A DNA stretch of 64,000 nucleotides from Quercus robur (GCF_932294415.1 NC_065541.1:67548695-67612694); one strand, 5' to 3'. Shown: positions 13,101-24,670, counted from the first letter of the stretch. A program made the numbers and translations. The notes: generated by a model not told the origin, from the letters alone.

Positions 13101-16100
13101 TGGCTTAAAATTCTTAGCACAAAGTACTTGCATACGGACATTTTGTAGTCCTTGTAAGATGGAGAGATTGATGCAGAAGCAGAAAATTAGAGAGAAAAAT
13201 AGAGAGGGGGGGGGGGGGGGGGAGTTGCGGATTACTGTTCATATTATTGCAGTGCAGGTACTGTGGGTTGATATTTAGGTTATTTTGTATGGCTGATATT
13301 TTATTATTTTCAAGGGCTAGGATTTAATTTTAATTAGGGCTTCTAAGTTATAAAAGTGTTCTTAAGAATTGTGATTAGATTTACTGAGATTTGAGAATTT
13401 TTCCGCAAAGAAAGTTCTTTTACTCTGCCCTAGCCCAGAGGACTTGCCCCTTGTGGTGTTTTGATCTCTATGGCTCCCTCTTTTATCTCTAAATATCTCT
13501 AGTAACAAGACGACCTGTTTTTGTGGGTTTATCAAAAGACTATTCCAGAAATATAACTTTAACATAAATAAGAACCACAACAGAGTCAATTTGAAATATA
13601 GGAACTTGACCCCATTTTAAGCGTGGCCTGTTTTTCGCTAAACACATTTCAGAAATTAACTACCAAATATTAACTAGTGGAGTTTCTTCACAATAATTAT
13701 GCTGATGCCTAGAGAGTATCACAGGAAAATTCATGAGGTGGAAAATCATGTCTAAATACAGTTGGAGGCAATTACTGAAAAACAGTTCAGGAAACTGAGA
13801 GGAATAGTCACATTATTCATGGCAAAAGGGATGTAATATAGAGGTTTAAAGCCATAACTAACCGGGATGCAATTCTTGATGACCTTGAATTATTTAGTTT
13901 TCCCGAGATGGCTTCTTCAATCTTTCTGAGTAACTCGCTTGAGAAGTCCTTGTTTTGCTCGGCCTGATGAAGGACTTCCAACCACCAAACTGTATGTTGA
14001 TCTTTTCTGTCTCTAAGTGCGTTAGAAACCTTCAAAAAAAAAAAAAACAAACATGATTTAAGATTTTTTTTTTTTTTGATGAGTAAGTTATGGCCCCAGG
14101 GGGGAGAAGAAATTCGAACTAGCGACCTTTGCTTCATGAGGCATGGTCCCTAGCTGATCGTACTACTCCTTGGGGTTGACTTTAAATAAACTATAAGAAA
14201 TAACCATTGACATATAAAATATGATCTATAAAATTCAAACTACCAGGAGGTATGATGATAAATAAAGAAATAGTAAAATCTTGTTTACAATGACATTTCT
14301 TTGACAAGGGAAATTTTAAACAATTAACCATTATTCTAACACTCCCCCTCACAAGCGGGCCCAAACTCACCTCAATAAGTAGAGCCTAATACTTGGAATT
14401 TTTAACTTTTAAATGAACTCAGGATGACAGGATCACATGCTCTGATACCATGAAATATTATCACTTGTCCCAAAAGCTTAAACTTAAAAGAAATGGTAAA
14501 TTTAATCATTATTCTAACATCTATCACCTGGCACTAATTAGCTTAACATTATATTTGTTAAGTATAAGAATAACTAATAAAACTTATAATTATTTCTTAA
14601 AAAGCAAGAGAAGAAACATGCTTTTATTTTCCCTTTGTTGTTGCAAAGCAAAAATAAAAAGCATTGTTTTGGAAACTGCCACACAGAGGATGTGGCATTT
14701 CGATTTTCTGAAGAAACATACTCTTCTTTCACTACTTTTTCTTAGAGAATGAAAGAAAGGAAAGAAGGGGGGGGGGGTGTGGGGACAAAAAACAACATGC
14801 TTGACAACCAATTGTTGACATACAAGAGCTGTAGGGAAAAATAATGGTTGATGCTAGGGGGTATTGTGAGAATGAAATTGCTAAGTGCAAGATATAGAGA
14901 GCACTTGGGATGCCACAGGAGGTACAGTGATTAATAAGTAATTGAAGGGACTAATTTGGATTCATGTTATTAAGTGGGTTGTTTTTGAAGATGCATATGA
15001 CATAATTGGCTAGAAAGAAATAACATCAAGTTACCTACCAAAAAAAAAGGACAAAATCAAATTAGATGAGATATGTAAAGTAGGGCAAAATGAGGTGGTC
15101 TTTGAGAGATATTAATATTGCTATTGACTTGCCAAATGCAAAGGGAGATTCTTAGTGATCCTAAATAGTCCCTAGGAGGGTGAGAGCAGTGGTTGGAATA
15201 TCTCTAAATTGCAGAGGTTTGATTCTTGAAGGTATAGACATGTATAGGAAACAAATGCAGCTGCCAACTCTATATAGCTAGCGTATGTGCAGTTTTGGGT
15301 GGTTAGAGGCAAGTGCTCAACCTTATGGAGCATAGTAGACTGTTATTAATTGTAAGCAATATGCAAATGGATCTACAGTATAGATGGATCGTTAATAAAA
15401 TTTCACTTTTCACCCATAAAACTTATGAACTGATAGCATGTAAACTTTCATTAATTGAAGATACATCATATTGCAGCATAAATTGATCATAAGTTCATAT
15501 ACTTTGTTAGGATAAATGATCAAATTCACCATTTTCTAACAACTTAAGCTTTTAGGGCAATCGGTTATTAATCATGGTATTTGAACATGAGTTCCTAGTT
15601 TCAAACCTTGTCTCCACCTTACCTCCCATTAAATTTTAAAAAATCCCACATATTTGGCCCCATTTAGTAAAGGGCAGTTTAGGCCCATGTGTGAAAAGGG
15701 AATGTTAGATTAAATGTTTTTTTTTTTTTTTGATAAGTTAAATTAAATGTTTAAATTCACTATTTCCTAGCAACTTAAACTTATGGGATAATTGGTAATT
15801 TAACATCATTAATGTGGACTATTATGCATTTAATACATTAAATTAAATTTTATATATTATGAAATGAATCCTCAAATGCCAAGGAACATCATGGAGGAAA
15901 AATACCTGCATGTAAGATTTTCTGAACTCTTGTTGAGCTATGGATAGCTTTGAACTAAACACAGATAAGTACTTCTGCTTTATATTCTCGCATGTTGATC
16001 TTAGAGATATTTCGCTGATGCAACCAGATGATACATGGGGATCATTATCACATACTTGGTCACCATTTAACCCATTTTCTGCTATGCCAGATGTAAAATC

Positions 16101-19100
16101 TGTTCGATTCCCAGCCTCAATTGGGAAGTCCAAGTTGTCTTCCCCACTCACTTTTTGTCTCTTAATAATAACATGTTGATCGCACTCTTCAATGCCATGT
16201 ATTTTGGAGGACTTCTTTTCACAGCTTCCAGAGAACTGTTGTCCCTCTGAGAAGTTTGAGACCAAAGGGAGTATCTCATCAAGATTATGATGAATGTGAA
16301 TATTCAATAAAGGGTCCAGGCGGAAATCTTCAGAGTGCTCGTCAACTAAAGACAGTGCTTCCTTGTATAATGACACTGCTTGACAAAATTTGTTCTCAAT
16401 TATTGCTATCCCAGCGAGCCCATTTAGAGCAACAACTATTCTCCTGAGAGCTTCCTCCCCTTCTATCTTCGTCTTACCAATCAGAACCTATAGAACATGA
16501 TCTGTTTAGATGGAAAGAACCACTTGATAAATTTTAAATTTGGAAATGAAACCAATAATTTTCTCATTTTTTACCCACCATCAATATTTCCTCCATAGTC
16601 ATTGGGGATTGTTGCAAGGAACGCAGCCCAGAGCTTCCAACTTGAGGATGGCAGCAGGCCTGGCGAAGCTTCAAGAGTGTGTTCAGCAGCTTTCCAGCCT
16701 CCGCATGAGTGATGAAAGGATCGGAAGAAGCATCAGAAGACACACAACCTGAAAAAGGTGAGCATGAAGTTAGTGTAAAATTTAAAAATTGATTGCTCTA
16801 CTTGAAAATTGGTATTTTTCTTGTAACTGACTCTTATATAAAATCACAGTATAATAATTAGCAACCTTGGAATTCCCTCTTGAGAAGATCATCTTTTAAA
16901 TGCTCAATAACTTCACGGGCATAACTCACACAAGTTTCATGTTGTCTTTGGTAAAAGTGTTCTTCAATTGGTGACAAAGCGAGCCAAGAAACGCACTCTT
17001 CCTGAGGTGGAAGCTGCAATTCATCTGCAACATGTCTTTTTGATGAGCGCCACATGATTTGTTTAAGGAACTTATGAGTAAATTCCATAGCTCCTGTATC
17101 TCTCCTCTGGAAAGGTAAAGAGAAAAATTAAGAAGCTGGAGAAATATAGAAATATCAGGAACCCCAAAGACTGAGTAAAACACTCAAAAAAAAAAAAAAA
17201 AAACAAACCAAAACAAAACAAAATTGTAAAGAGAGCCAGTGAAGAAAGAGTAAACATGACAAATGCAAGTACTAAGGTCTGTGTGAGAAAAAAAAAGGAG
17301 GGGGGGGGGGGGGTGTGGGAATGGGAAGTGGATATTTAGGGGGTGTTTGGTACATCCACTCAAATACACATTTTCAGTTTTTAAACAACATTACACGTAT
17401 TTCCATACATTTTTTCACCCACACGTATTACCACACATGTTTTTAAACAACAAAACACATGTTTTCAAACACACGTACCAAACACCCCCTTAGGTACTAT
17501 CCTTTTCACAAGGAGGATATCCTCATACAATAATAAGTAGACCACAAATGCCGGTTTGGCATCAATTAATACCAACTTTGTGAGAGAAAACATGCACCAT
17601 GGTATCTTATCTTAAATATTGATAAATGAATTTGTTAATACTCTACTTTCCTGGGAAACTTTCACCATATCTTGAAGTGCCCTTACACAGTATGCTACTC
17701 AATGCTCTCTACATGTATCTAATGGCATTATTATATAAATACACCAATATAATTGCCCATAAGTCATGACAAATTCTATCAATTCAACTGTTAAGGAACC
17801 TAATGGTAGCTTTCATCATGTCAACATAAGAAAAAGGGTCTTTCATTTTCAGTCCACATTTTTTCATGGTTATCAAAATAAACACCTCTCTAAACTCTGT
17901 CTTCTTCCAGGAGAAAGATCAAAGTCTACCATTCTTTTTCCTTTTTCATCCCTGAAAAAAGGAACGTCTTTAAAATTTGATCGATACATTTAGTGATTGT
18001 TGACAATTAAAACTTCTCTTATTATGTATCCTTATATGGATTTAGCATATATATAACTGCGTACCTTATAAAGAATACAATGACCTTTATTTCAAGGCAC
18101 AACCCAACAAATAACTACAAGTATATCAAATTATAATTCAAACTTTATTTAGGGCATAGGTATCAAAATGGATGAAATATTGACAAGTCATTTAACTGTA
18201 TTGATTTCTGTTAAATGTCTTCCAAAACCTTGGGCAAGGACAGGCAGTAGCCATTATTTAATATAAGTATTGACATGGCAAACGACAGTGTCAAGTGTCC
18301 ACTATTTCAACCTCAACTGCTAGGGTGGTACCAGTATTTAGCCACTGAAAGTACTTCAGGGGGGTAATAGAGAAGAAAAAAAAAGTCATTATATCATCTC
18401 ATAAAGAATTTGCAGCATAAAGGACTAACTTATTTCCGATCATACGAAAAGCAGTCCCTGTCCAAGTTTAAAATTCACCTTGCATATACTTGATCATTGA
18501 ACAATAAAAAATATAGATATACCTCATAAGGATCTCGTATAACTTCAATCCACCACCTAGAAACATCAAAAGGACTTGCTTTAAGAAATCGTAGAAGTCC
18601 AAATAAGTCGTCCAGTTTGCGTTGTATAGGAGTCCCTGTGATGCACCAACGATGCTTAGCATGTAACCGAAGAGCCATTTCCGTGGCAGCAGCAGCATTG
18701 CACTCCACCATTTGAGCCTCATCCAAACAAATCCTCCACCAGAATATTCTGGTCAGAGGAGTTGGAACAACGGGATACCTGCAACAAAATGACCACTCAT
18801 CTTGAAACATTCTACTCAGAGATCTGTGTCTGAAATCAAAACATTACTGTGTCTATGGAATGGTATAAAAGGAAAAAAAAAAGTAACAAATTTTGTACCT
18901 TTTTTATTTTTGTTTTTATAAGTAATGTAAATTTTATTCAGACCATAAAAAGGAGTCACCCAAGTGTATAGGAAGTATACAGCTAGGGACCAAAACAATC
19001 AAAAACACAAATTACAAGCATCCATCAAATCACTATCGAATTTTGTACTTTGCATCCGAAACTATGAAAACTTGCAATCATCACACCAATCATAATAAAT

Positions 19101-19917
19101 TTTGCAAATTGCACCACATAACTTGATTGACTATTAAAATTAACAATCACTTGCACATGATTGTTAATTTTAACAATCAGTTAGGCTATGGGATGTAATT
19201 TGCAAATTTTGTTAAAATTAAGGTGGTGATAGAAAGTTTTCATAATTTAGGTTGCAAAGTGCGAGTATTCCAATTTGCAAAATTTGTTACAATTAAGGTG
19301 GTGATAGAAAGTTTTCATAATTTAGGTTGCAAAGTGCGAGTATTCCAATTTGCAAAATTTGTTACAATTAAGGTGGTGATAGAAAGTTTTCATATTTTAG
19401 GTTGCAAAGTGCGAGTATTCCCAAAGTTTAGTGTAGCTTTATATAATTAACCCTAAAAATTATAAGGCACTAATTGTGACATGAGCAGCATTCAAGACAG
19501 AAATACAGATAACTATGGTTTTAAAATATGTGCTTTTAGGACACGTGGTAATCCAGAATCAGAAACAGAACATAAAATGGTTTGGAAAACTGAAAAAAAA
19601 AATATCACTATCTAATTTTGTTTCTAAGTAGTCGCATTACATATCATTTCAGAAACAAATATAAATACACAGATCTAGACATAGTTATTAAACAATTTAT
19701 CCTAAAATGGTGGTTCCAGGATATTCCTTAAAGAGAAGCAGCTAAGGATGGTGTGATAATATTAACTTTTAAAAGCATAAAGACTATAGAAATTAACTTT
19801 TCCACAAAAGATTACCAATATGTTGATATTCTAGAATAATGAGAGAACTAAAGAAAAGCTAATGAATAAAAAAAAGAAAAGAAAAGAAAGAAACTTGACA
19901 AAATTACCACTATTGTC

Positions 19918-19960
<43 letters not shown>

Positions 19961-22900
19961 CCCCCCCCCCTCCCCTCCTAAACCTTTTGATATGGTGCTG
20001 TTAAATTCTTTTAATACTGAATTTCTTTTTATGATAAATGATATTATGTAAAAGCATTTTCCAATTAAGCAATCAATTGCAAAGAAATATGACAATACTA
20101 CCAAATAATAGAAAATGAAACATTAAACAATGAACTGCAGCTTATTTTTATTTTTAAACACTCAATCTTTAAGAAAGAGGGTAGAGGAAGACCAAAAGTA
20201 ACATTAGTAGTAGTAAAAAAGGACATTAAACCAAAACTGCCTTTATCTTTGTTTCTCAAACATTCAGAGGGAGGTGGGGGAGAATCAAAGAAACTTCCAT
20301 AACATTTAGAATTAACTCCAATTGTAAAAATTTCCTTGAATGTGGTTGCATGAAAATCTGTGCATGCTAATTCTACATCATAAAAAAGCTTTACAGGCAG
20401 ATGGGTGCAATCTAAGAAAAATGTAGGGGCAGACTAGCGTAATAATTTTTCAATACAATTCATGAAACAAAGTCCAGGCAAGGAAAAATGGTCATTACAA
20501 ACAAAAGCTAAATTACAGACCTCTTCTGGAATCTCATTAAGCGCCGATCACCTTCATGCCTATCAGAGTCATGTGATAGATCTTCCTTAAGCACATCATA
20601 TGTGGTTAACACAATGTCTGCACCAACAAGCTCACTGATATCTGCTACAGATGTATTTGAAAGAGGAGTGATTTTCACGCCTTCATAGATACAAGTTTTT
20701 AAGGAACCTGGATGTGTATGACTAGGATAATATATAACAAATAACAAGTCAGTTGGTACAGCAGTTTGATGCATCAGAAGAAAAAGAATACAGTAACAAA
20801 TTCAACAAACCAGCCTGGACATGGGTCCAAATTGAGTTGTTTTTTTAATTTCATTGATATGGACTATCTAAAAAAATCTGAATTTTTCATCCCAAAAGAA
20901 GTGGAAGTAGTTAGTTAATTTAAAGCACATATAGTAACAGCAAGGATGAAATTTGGATCCTATGTGTTTGCAAGTGTGCACAAGAAATATAAATGTTTGT
21001 CATTACACTTCTGAGTAATTTTTCTCCCATAAACACAATGGTTATGTGTGGCTAAAATTTTTCCTATAATGCCTTCTTCATGGATCTTAGCAAAAACACG
21101 ATTCTTGGATGACTGGAACACTGGTTAAAGCTATAGTGATAATAATGTCAAAGGCTAAGAAGAGCCAAAATCCCAGTAGATCTTCTATGACATTAATGAT
21201 TGATTGCAATATAGAGATCAAGAACTAGTTCATTATTACAAATCAACAACCAATCTAATCTAAAAATTAACTCAAATGTACTCTTAAGAGATATTGAGGT
21301 TTTGAGGACAGTTTAAGCAGAAAATTATACCGTATAATTTCAGCATGCCATTGGGGCAATATTGGAGCTGGGCAGACTATAAGAGTGGCACCAGTAGCAA
21401 CAGGAGATTCAGTTGCTTGTATCAGTTCCAAGCACAATGGGCAAATATGTTCCCCGTCTCTCACAACTATGTCGGCATTATTTTGTTTCCTTGTGTGCTT
21501 TTCGAACTCACCCATTGACCCATTTTCATATCGTTGTCCGTTGGAAATTTCACTTGATTTTAGACGTTTTCTTTTAGGTGAATATCCAACACAATCTGCG
21601 TGTTGCCAAGAATCACATATGTCGCACTGCACCCACAATCCTTTATACTTTCGACTCTCACTAACAGCTCCACATATACACTCAACACGCTCCCTTTTCA
21701 ATCTCTTAAGATTAATTTTCTGATGCCCAGGAAACTGCACTTCAGTATTAGCAAATATGCCACATTCAGATGCTGACTTCCGATGAGCAAAGATGCAAGC
21801 AAGCAATTCAACTGTTTTTCCCAAACCCATCTCATCTGTGGAAGTCATAAGAGCCATAATCATCATGGTCAAATCAATCAGAGCCACATCATATTTGCAC
21901 ACACTTACTACCCTTACAATTTGAAATTTGCATAATCATAGCCACAATTTTCAGAAGATTTATTATAGCTTTTTGCCATCAATTGAATTATCCAATAGAA
22001 TGAGGACAGGAAAAAAGAAAAGCAAGAAGAATCATTCTTAAGTGTATTCCTCCCCTTACTTTCATTTCCCGAGGCCAAGACAGTTTTACAAATTTTGGAA
22101 TAAGCACAGGTGAGTTAGGACAAGTCAATATCATAACTAGTTCTCACTCAGGCAGGCCTACATGTCCAAGCTACTTTTCAAGGTTTCTATCACAAATTAA
22201 GGCACCAACATGCCACTCTAAACATTTGGGAGCACATTTAGGCCCAAATCAAATTGAAAACTAATTAGAGAAGAACAAGTAGTGACATAATGTGAAACAC
22301 TTGATTACAATATGCATAGAACATAAACAAGTCCACATCCTAGGCAATCTCATAATAGCCATCTGCTAGACTTGCCTTGGCCATTTAACCGATAGGTCCT
22401 CAGTTTATAAGAAATAGTTTTGTGTAAAACATTAACTTTTTCAAGAAGTAACAAGTCCAATATTATGCATAAATTTTAACTCGGTTCCACAAATTTTGAA
22501 CTACATTATTTGTTAAGAGTTTTGCATAAAGTTGTAGAAAAAAACTCCATCAAAGGTTTGATTCATGCAGGAAAAAGTATGAAAGTGGTACCTACCAGCA
22601 AGAATTCCACCAAAGACATATGGTGAAGATTGCTCTGGGTGCAAAGAAATATTTCCACTGAAAACAAAAATATAATGACGTAAGCATATGGAGAGAGAGC
22701 TCAAAGTAAAGTAAGAGTAAAGTGAACAATGAAACTATTTTTCCTCAATACTCAGACCCAATTGAGAAAAGGCACCTGAATGGATTGTAAAACATTTTTG
22801 TACGCGTGTCGAGAAAATCCACTGGCAAACATAAAGGAGAAAAAAATGGACTTTTCTCACTTTCAACCAAGCTCCTTAAATCTCCTTTCTCACGTTGTAC

Positions 22901-24001
22901 CATCCAGTGGGCTGCACGACGTTGATATGGCCTCAATTCAGGAAGCAAGTCAGGTATGACATCTTCAAGCATGGGATCCACTCTGTACAAAAGAGATGCC
23001 ATGCACTTAAATACAGGATTAAACCAAAAATTTTAGAAGTTGCAAAGAACATATGAAGGTAAGGTTGTGGGTTCAGAATTCAATAGGTGCCTGTGTACCT
23101 TACTGATGAGAAATAAAGAATGATATCATTATCATTAGTATAGAATAGAACAATGGTAGCAGAAAGATGTTGTTACTCACTTTGACGGCTTGATGGCTTC
23201 ATAAAACCTAGCAGCATCAAACCTTGCTTGTTTCTTGGCATTAAGATTACCATCTCCCATCTCCATATGCAAATCAATTTCCATTTCTGTTGATATACTA
23301 ACTCCATACCTAGCCTCTGAAGTCATTACTTCTGGACGCAACCAAGCCATAACATTCACCATACTCCTTTTCCATACTTGCCTCGAATTCTCCAGAAGGG
23401 ACTCACAGGCTTCAAAGGCATTTCTAAGAATCTCTACCCTCACCCTTAAGGATGACTTGTTCTCCAAAGATGTAACCCCAAGAACTGGCCTAAGCGTCAT
23501 AAACTTCAAACTTGCCAAGTGAACAAGACCTGAAATTCCCTCATCTGGTCCATCAAAACTCCCTGATAAAATCACTGAGTGTGTCTCTATATCCTCTCTT
23601 GTGCATTTTTCTACGAATTCTAAAGATATATCACTAGAGGATAATACAGGCCAATGACCTAGCTTAATACGACTGACAAACTCATTTACATTGCACACCC
23701 TAAACCTTAAGGCATACTTGGAATCCAGGATAAAATCCTGACTCCATTCATAACCAGAAAACCCTTCCTTCAAATTCAAATCTGTTAGAACAACTTCCGA
23801 AATATCAAGGTGATCATGTGAATTCCAAGAAGCCCGATCAACTTCCACAAAATATGGCTTATCAATTTTATCAAAATCATTATTCTGGACTTGCTCGGTA
23901 TTGAGAGCTTGCTGATTCTCTATCCCTGCTTCAGCAGTATCATGGGGTCCTACTATTACCCCGCCCGAACGATGGGGATGGCTTTGCTTCCTTCTACCCA
24001 T
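4191..24001 (-). CDS. SHPRH: SHPRH-type SNF2/PHD/RING E3 ubiquitin ligase (19 coding exons)
   Basis: Nuclear SNF2-family ATPase with embedded PHD and RING fingers, orthologous in architecture to Arabidopsis At2g40770 and human SHPRH, which polyubiquitinates PCNA after replication stress. Exons in transcript order: 24001-23181, 22982-22776, 22657-22596, 21835-21331, 20721-20521, 18778-18523, 17106-16866, 16748-16579, 16487-15906, 14029-13863, 12759-12543, 12455-12255, 8634-8518, 8286-8044, 7940-7736, 7217-7003, 5753-5602, 4874-4613, 4451-4191. They total 5085 nt, a continuous frame of 1694 aa, close to the family size. Visible motifs: Walker [10 protein letters not shown] (about 364-372); a PHD finger ([18 protein letters not shown]) inserted between motifs I and II; DEAQ box (about 618); [13 protein letters not shown]3HC4 RING ([22 protein letters not shown]) near 1374-1425; and helicase C with [12 protein letters not shown] and RVHRIGQ. 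Human SHPRH also carries a linker histone domain, which was not located here. The start is the ATG of [14 protein letters not shown]. Confidence 0.93.
4875..5601 (-). other. SHPRH intron 17 content
   Basis: Contains the inverted repeat described separately, a poly-C run (about 5019-5032) followed by a CT tract to 5068, and an (ATT)n microsatellite near 5206-5229. No coding signal. Confidence 0.6.
4932..4970. repeat. Perfect 16-bp inverted repeat in an SHPRH intron
   Basis: TTTGACTTGTGTGTTT (4932-4947) is followed by a 7-nt loop and its exact reverse complement (4955-4970). It lies in the intron between exons 17 and 18, just after a CA-rich run. It could form a short hairpin in the transcript. 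No function is assigned. Confidence 0.8.
5754..7002 (-). other. SHPRH intron 16 content
   Basis: Hosts the Tourist-like element at 5956-6562. A tRNA-promoter-like stretch near 6668-6690 (a box A-like tagcccaattgg) may be an old SINE fragment. The remainder is unremarkable AT-rich intron. Confidence 0.5.
5956..6562. mobile_element. Tourist/Harbinger-like MITE (about 607 bp)
   Basis: The left end GGCCTTGTTTGG and the right end CCAAACATCACC form imperfect terminal inverted repeats, flanked on both sides by TTA, the usual PIF/Harbinger target duplication. The interior has many short repeats of catcactca and rcs such as gagtcatggagt, so each half can pair with the other. No transposase. It sits inside an SHPRH intron. 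Confidence 0.65.
7218..7735 (-). other. SHPRH intron 15 content
   Basis: AT-rich intron that splits the RING finger coding sequence: the codon of a RING cysteine (TGT) is divided across it. No repeat or gene recognised. Confidence 0.6.
9476..9620 (+). mobile_element. tRNA-derived SINE-like unit with 13-bp target duplication
   Basis: The 13-mer ATTTTGTTACTTC occurs at 9476-9488 and again at 9608-9620. Between them lies a stretch with pol III promoter resemblance: a box A-like segment (tttgtagttcaattgcttgg) and a box B-like ggattcaaattcccc. This fits a tRNA-derived SINE flanked by its target-site duplication. There is no clear A-tail, so the family is not assigned. Confidence 0.5.
9621..11313 (+). 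mobile_element. 5'-truncated L1-type LINE copy with broken reverse-transcriptase frame
   Basis: Begins just before the reverse-transcriptase catalytic box ([12 protein letters not shown]) and runs through the RT thumb region ([29 protein letters not shown]). The zinc-binding zf-RVT segment follows ([34 protein letters not shown]). It ends with a 3' UTR and the tail motif gttacttatcaaaaa near 11,289. The frame is broken by a shift near 10,210-10,250 and a stop at 10,987. The endonuclease and most of the RT are absent. It lies antisense to the SHPRH gene inside an intron. A dead copy, typical of plant L1 elements. Confidence 0.88.
11785..11950 (+). mobile_element. Au-type SINE
   Basis: tRNA-like head (tcttggtgcgatggcaagta as box A region, gggtttaagccc as box B) and an A-rich middle are followed by the conserved Au SINE body gggataaggctacctacc, agaccccgc, and tatgcactaggtacaacc. 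This arrangement matches the Au SINE family, widespread in flowering plants. Copied by a LINE partner; no coding capacity. An extra A-rich insert separates head and body. Confidence 0.75.
12760..13862 (-). other. SHPRH intron 10 content
   Basis: AT-rich. It includes a run of about 18 G residues at 13,205-13,222 after a GA-rich stretch, which is hard to sequence and may be length-variable. No gene or recognisable element. Confidence 0.55.
14068..14165 (-). mobile_element. SINE-like unit, reverse orientation
   Basis: Read on the - strand: a box B-like segment (gctagttcgaatttc) is followed by ggggccataacttactcatc and a run of about 15 A. This is the layout of a tRNA-derived SINE ending in the same kind of tail as the LINEs here. 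The upstream box A half and the target duplication are not clear. Confidence 0.5.
15709..15752 (-). mobile_element. Micro-insertion: oligo-T plus 10 bp between 11-bp direct repeats
   Basis: ATTAAATGTTT occurs at 15,709-15,719 and 15,742-15,752. Between them is only a 22-bp insert, twelve T followed by gataagttaa. Read on the - strand this is ttaacttatc plus oligo-A, close to the LINE tail motif of this genome. It is interpreted as a retroposition product truncated to its last bases. Confidence 0.6.
17107..18522 (-). other. SHPRH intron 6 content
   Basis: Contains a poly-A run near 17,187-17,204, a poly-G run near 17,301-17,313, and the Tourist-like MITE at 17,339-17,489. The rest is AT-rich with no coding signal. 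Confidence 0.6.
17339..17489. mobile_element. Tourist-like MITE (151 bp) with perfect TIRs and TTA duplication
   Basis: The left end GGGGGTGTTTGGTAC (17,339-17,353) and the right end GTACCAAACACCCCC (17,475-17,489) are exact inverted repeats of 15 bp, flanked by TTA at 17,336-17,338 and 17,490-17,492. This is the signature of a PIF/Harbinger-derived Tourist MITE. The intact termini suggest a fairly recent insertion. Confidence 0.88.
18900..19034 (-). mobile_element. LINE 3' end fragment
   Basis: On the - strand it reads gtatacttcctatacacttg, then gactcctttttatggtctg, aataaaatttacattactta, and an A-rich end. This resembles the 3' UTR of plant L1 elements. The string aattttgtac occurs on both sides (about 18,889 and 19,039), a possible target duplication, which would place the insertion at the edge of the fold-back element. 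Confidence 0.45.
19035..19430. mobile_element. Fold-back (MITE-like) element with a triplicated arm
   Basis: The left arm (about 19,035-19,149) is an imperfect reverse complement of the right arm (about 19,158-19,270). The centre is a near-perfect 15-bp stem, taaaattaacaatca / tgattgttaatttta, around an 8-bp loop. The distal part of the right arm occurs three times with a period of 75 bp (unit starts at 19,221, 19,296 and 19,371). A transcript through it would form a long hairpin. No coding capacity is inferred. Confidence 0.75.
19919..19969. repeat. (CT)n microsatellite running into poly-C
   Basis: About 19 CT units followed by about ten C residues, inside an SHPRH intron. Likely polymorphic. 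Confidence 0.9.
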
Positions 24002-24003
24002 CA

Positions 24004-24670
24004 CTATAAGCAAAAATTAATTATTTGTCAACATTAAAAGTGTACAAAAATATAAACTTTAATGATTAGCTTCAGTTCTCAAGAGTGAAGCTATTGATGC
24101 AAAGCAGAAAGAAAGCAGATAAAAATTTCCATGATTCAATTAATTAGTGAGTAGTAAGGACAAGAAGAAGAAAGAAAGGTAACGAGCACACATTGAATTG
24201 AATGGTAAGGAAGAGCACCCAGGTACTCAAATAACTTAACTAACATTAGAAAAAGAAGAATGAAAAAAAAAAAAGCAATAAACAGAATTGATTAAAAAAA
24301 AATTGCAGTGATAGCAAAAATTACTTAATTGTGAACATTACTAGAATTAATAATGCAACAATAAAGGGTAAAAATAAAAACTTGAACGAGTAGCTTAAAT
24401 TCTCAGATGGCATAGATGCAAACCAGATAGGAATTTGCATGATTAGAGTAATTGGTAATGAAAAGCATGAAACGCATGTTGAATTGAAAGGTAAGGAAGA
24501 GCACCCAGTTGTGGTATTACACTAACATTAGAAAAAGAATTGAAGAGAAAGCAAGAAACAATGAGAAAGGGAATTGAGTGACGTGGAGAGAGCATGGACA
24601 GGAGAGAATATAGAAAGCATAATGGTAAGAAAGCGAATAGAGTTGAGAAATTATGGACTTAGAACCAAAC
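24004..24670 (-). other. Predicted 5' UTR intron of the SHPRH-type gene
   Basis: Read on the - strand, a CAG/gtttgg donor at 24,671/24,670 and a tatag acceptor two bases before the ATG (24,004/24,003) bracket an AT-rich stretch without open frame. The 5' UTR exon would be about 24,671-24,760. Inference from splice signals only. Confidence 0.5.

Larger units (their letters stand above)
14030..15905 (-). other. SHPRH intron 9 content
   Basis: Contains a SINE-like unit on the - strand at about 14,068-14,165, a poly-G run near 14,768-14,777, and the micro-insertion at 15,709-15,752. Two similar stretches near 7,385-7,460 and 14,455-14,520 (both with cacttgtcccaaaagctta) suggest an additional old repeat family. 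Confidence 0.5.
18779..20520 (-). other. SHPRH intron 5 content
   Basis: Contains a LINE 3' fragment (about 18,900-19,030), a fold-back element with a tandem 75-bp repeat (19,035-19,430), and a (CT)n tract running into poly-C (19,919-19,969). No coding signal. Confidence 0.65.

Noticed and set aside
19223-19450. Frame encoding three 25-residue repeats
   Set aside because: The 75-bp tandem repeat happens to be divisible by three. It lies in an intron, antisense to the host gene, inside a fold-back element.
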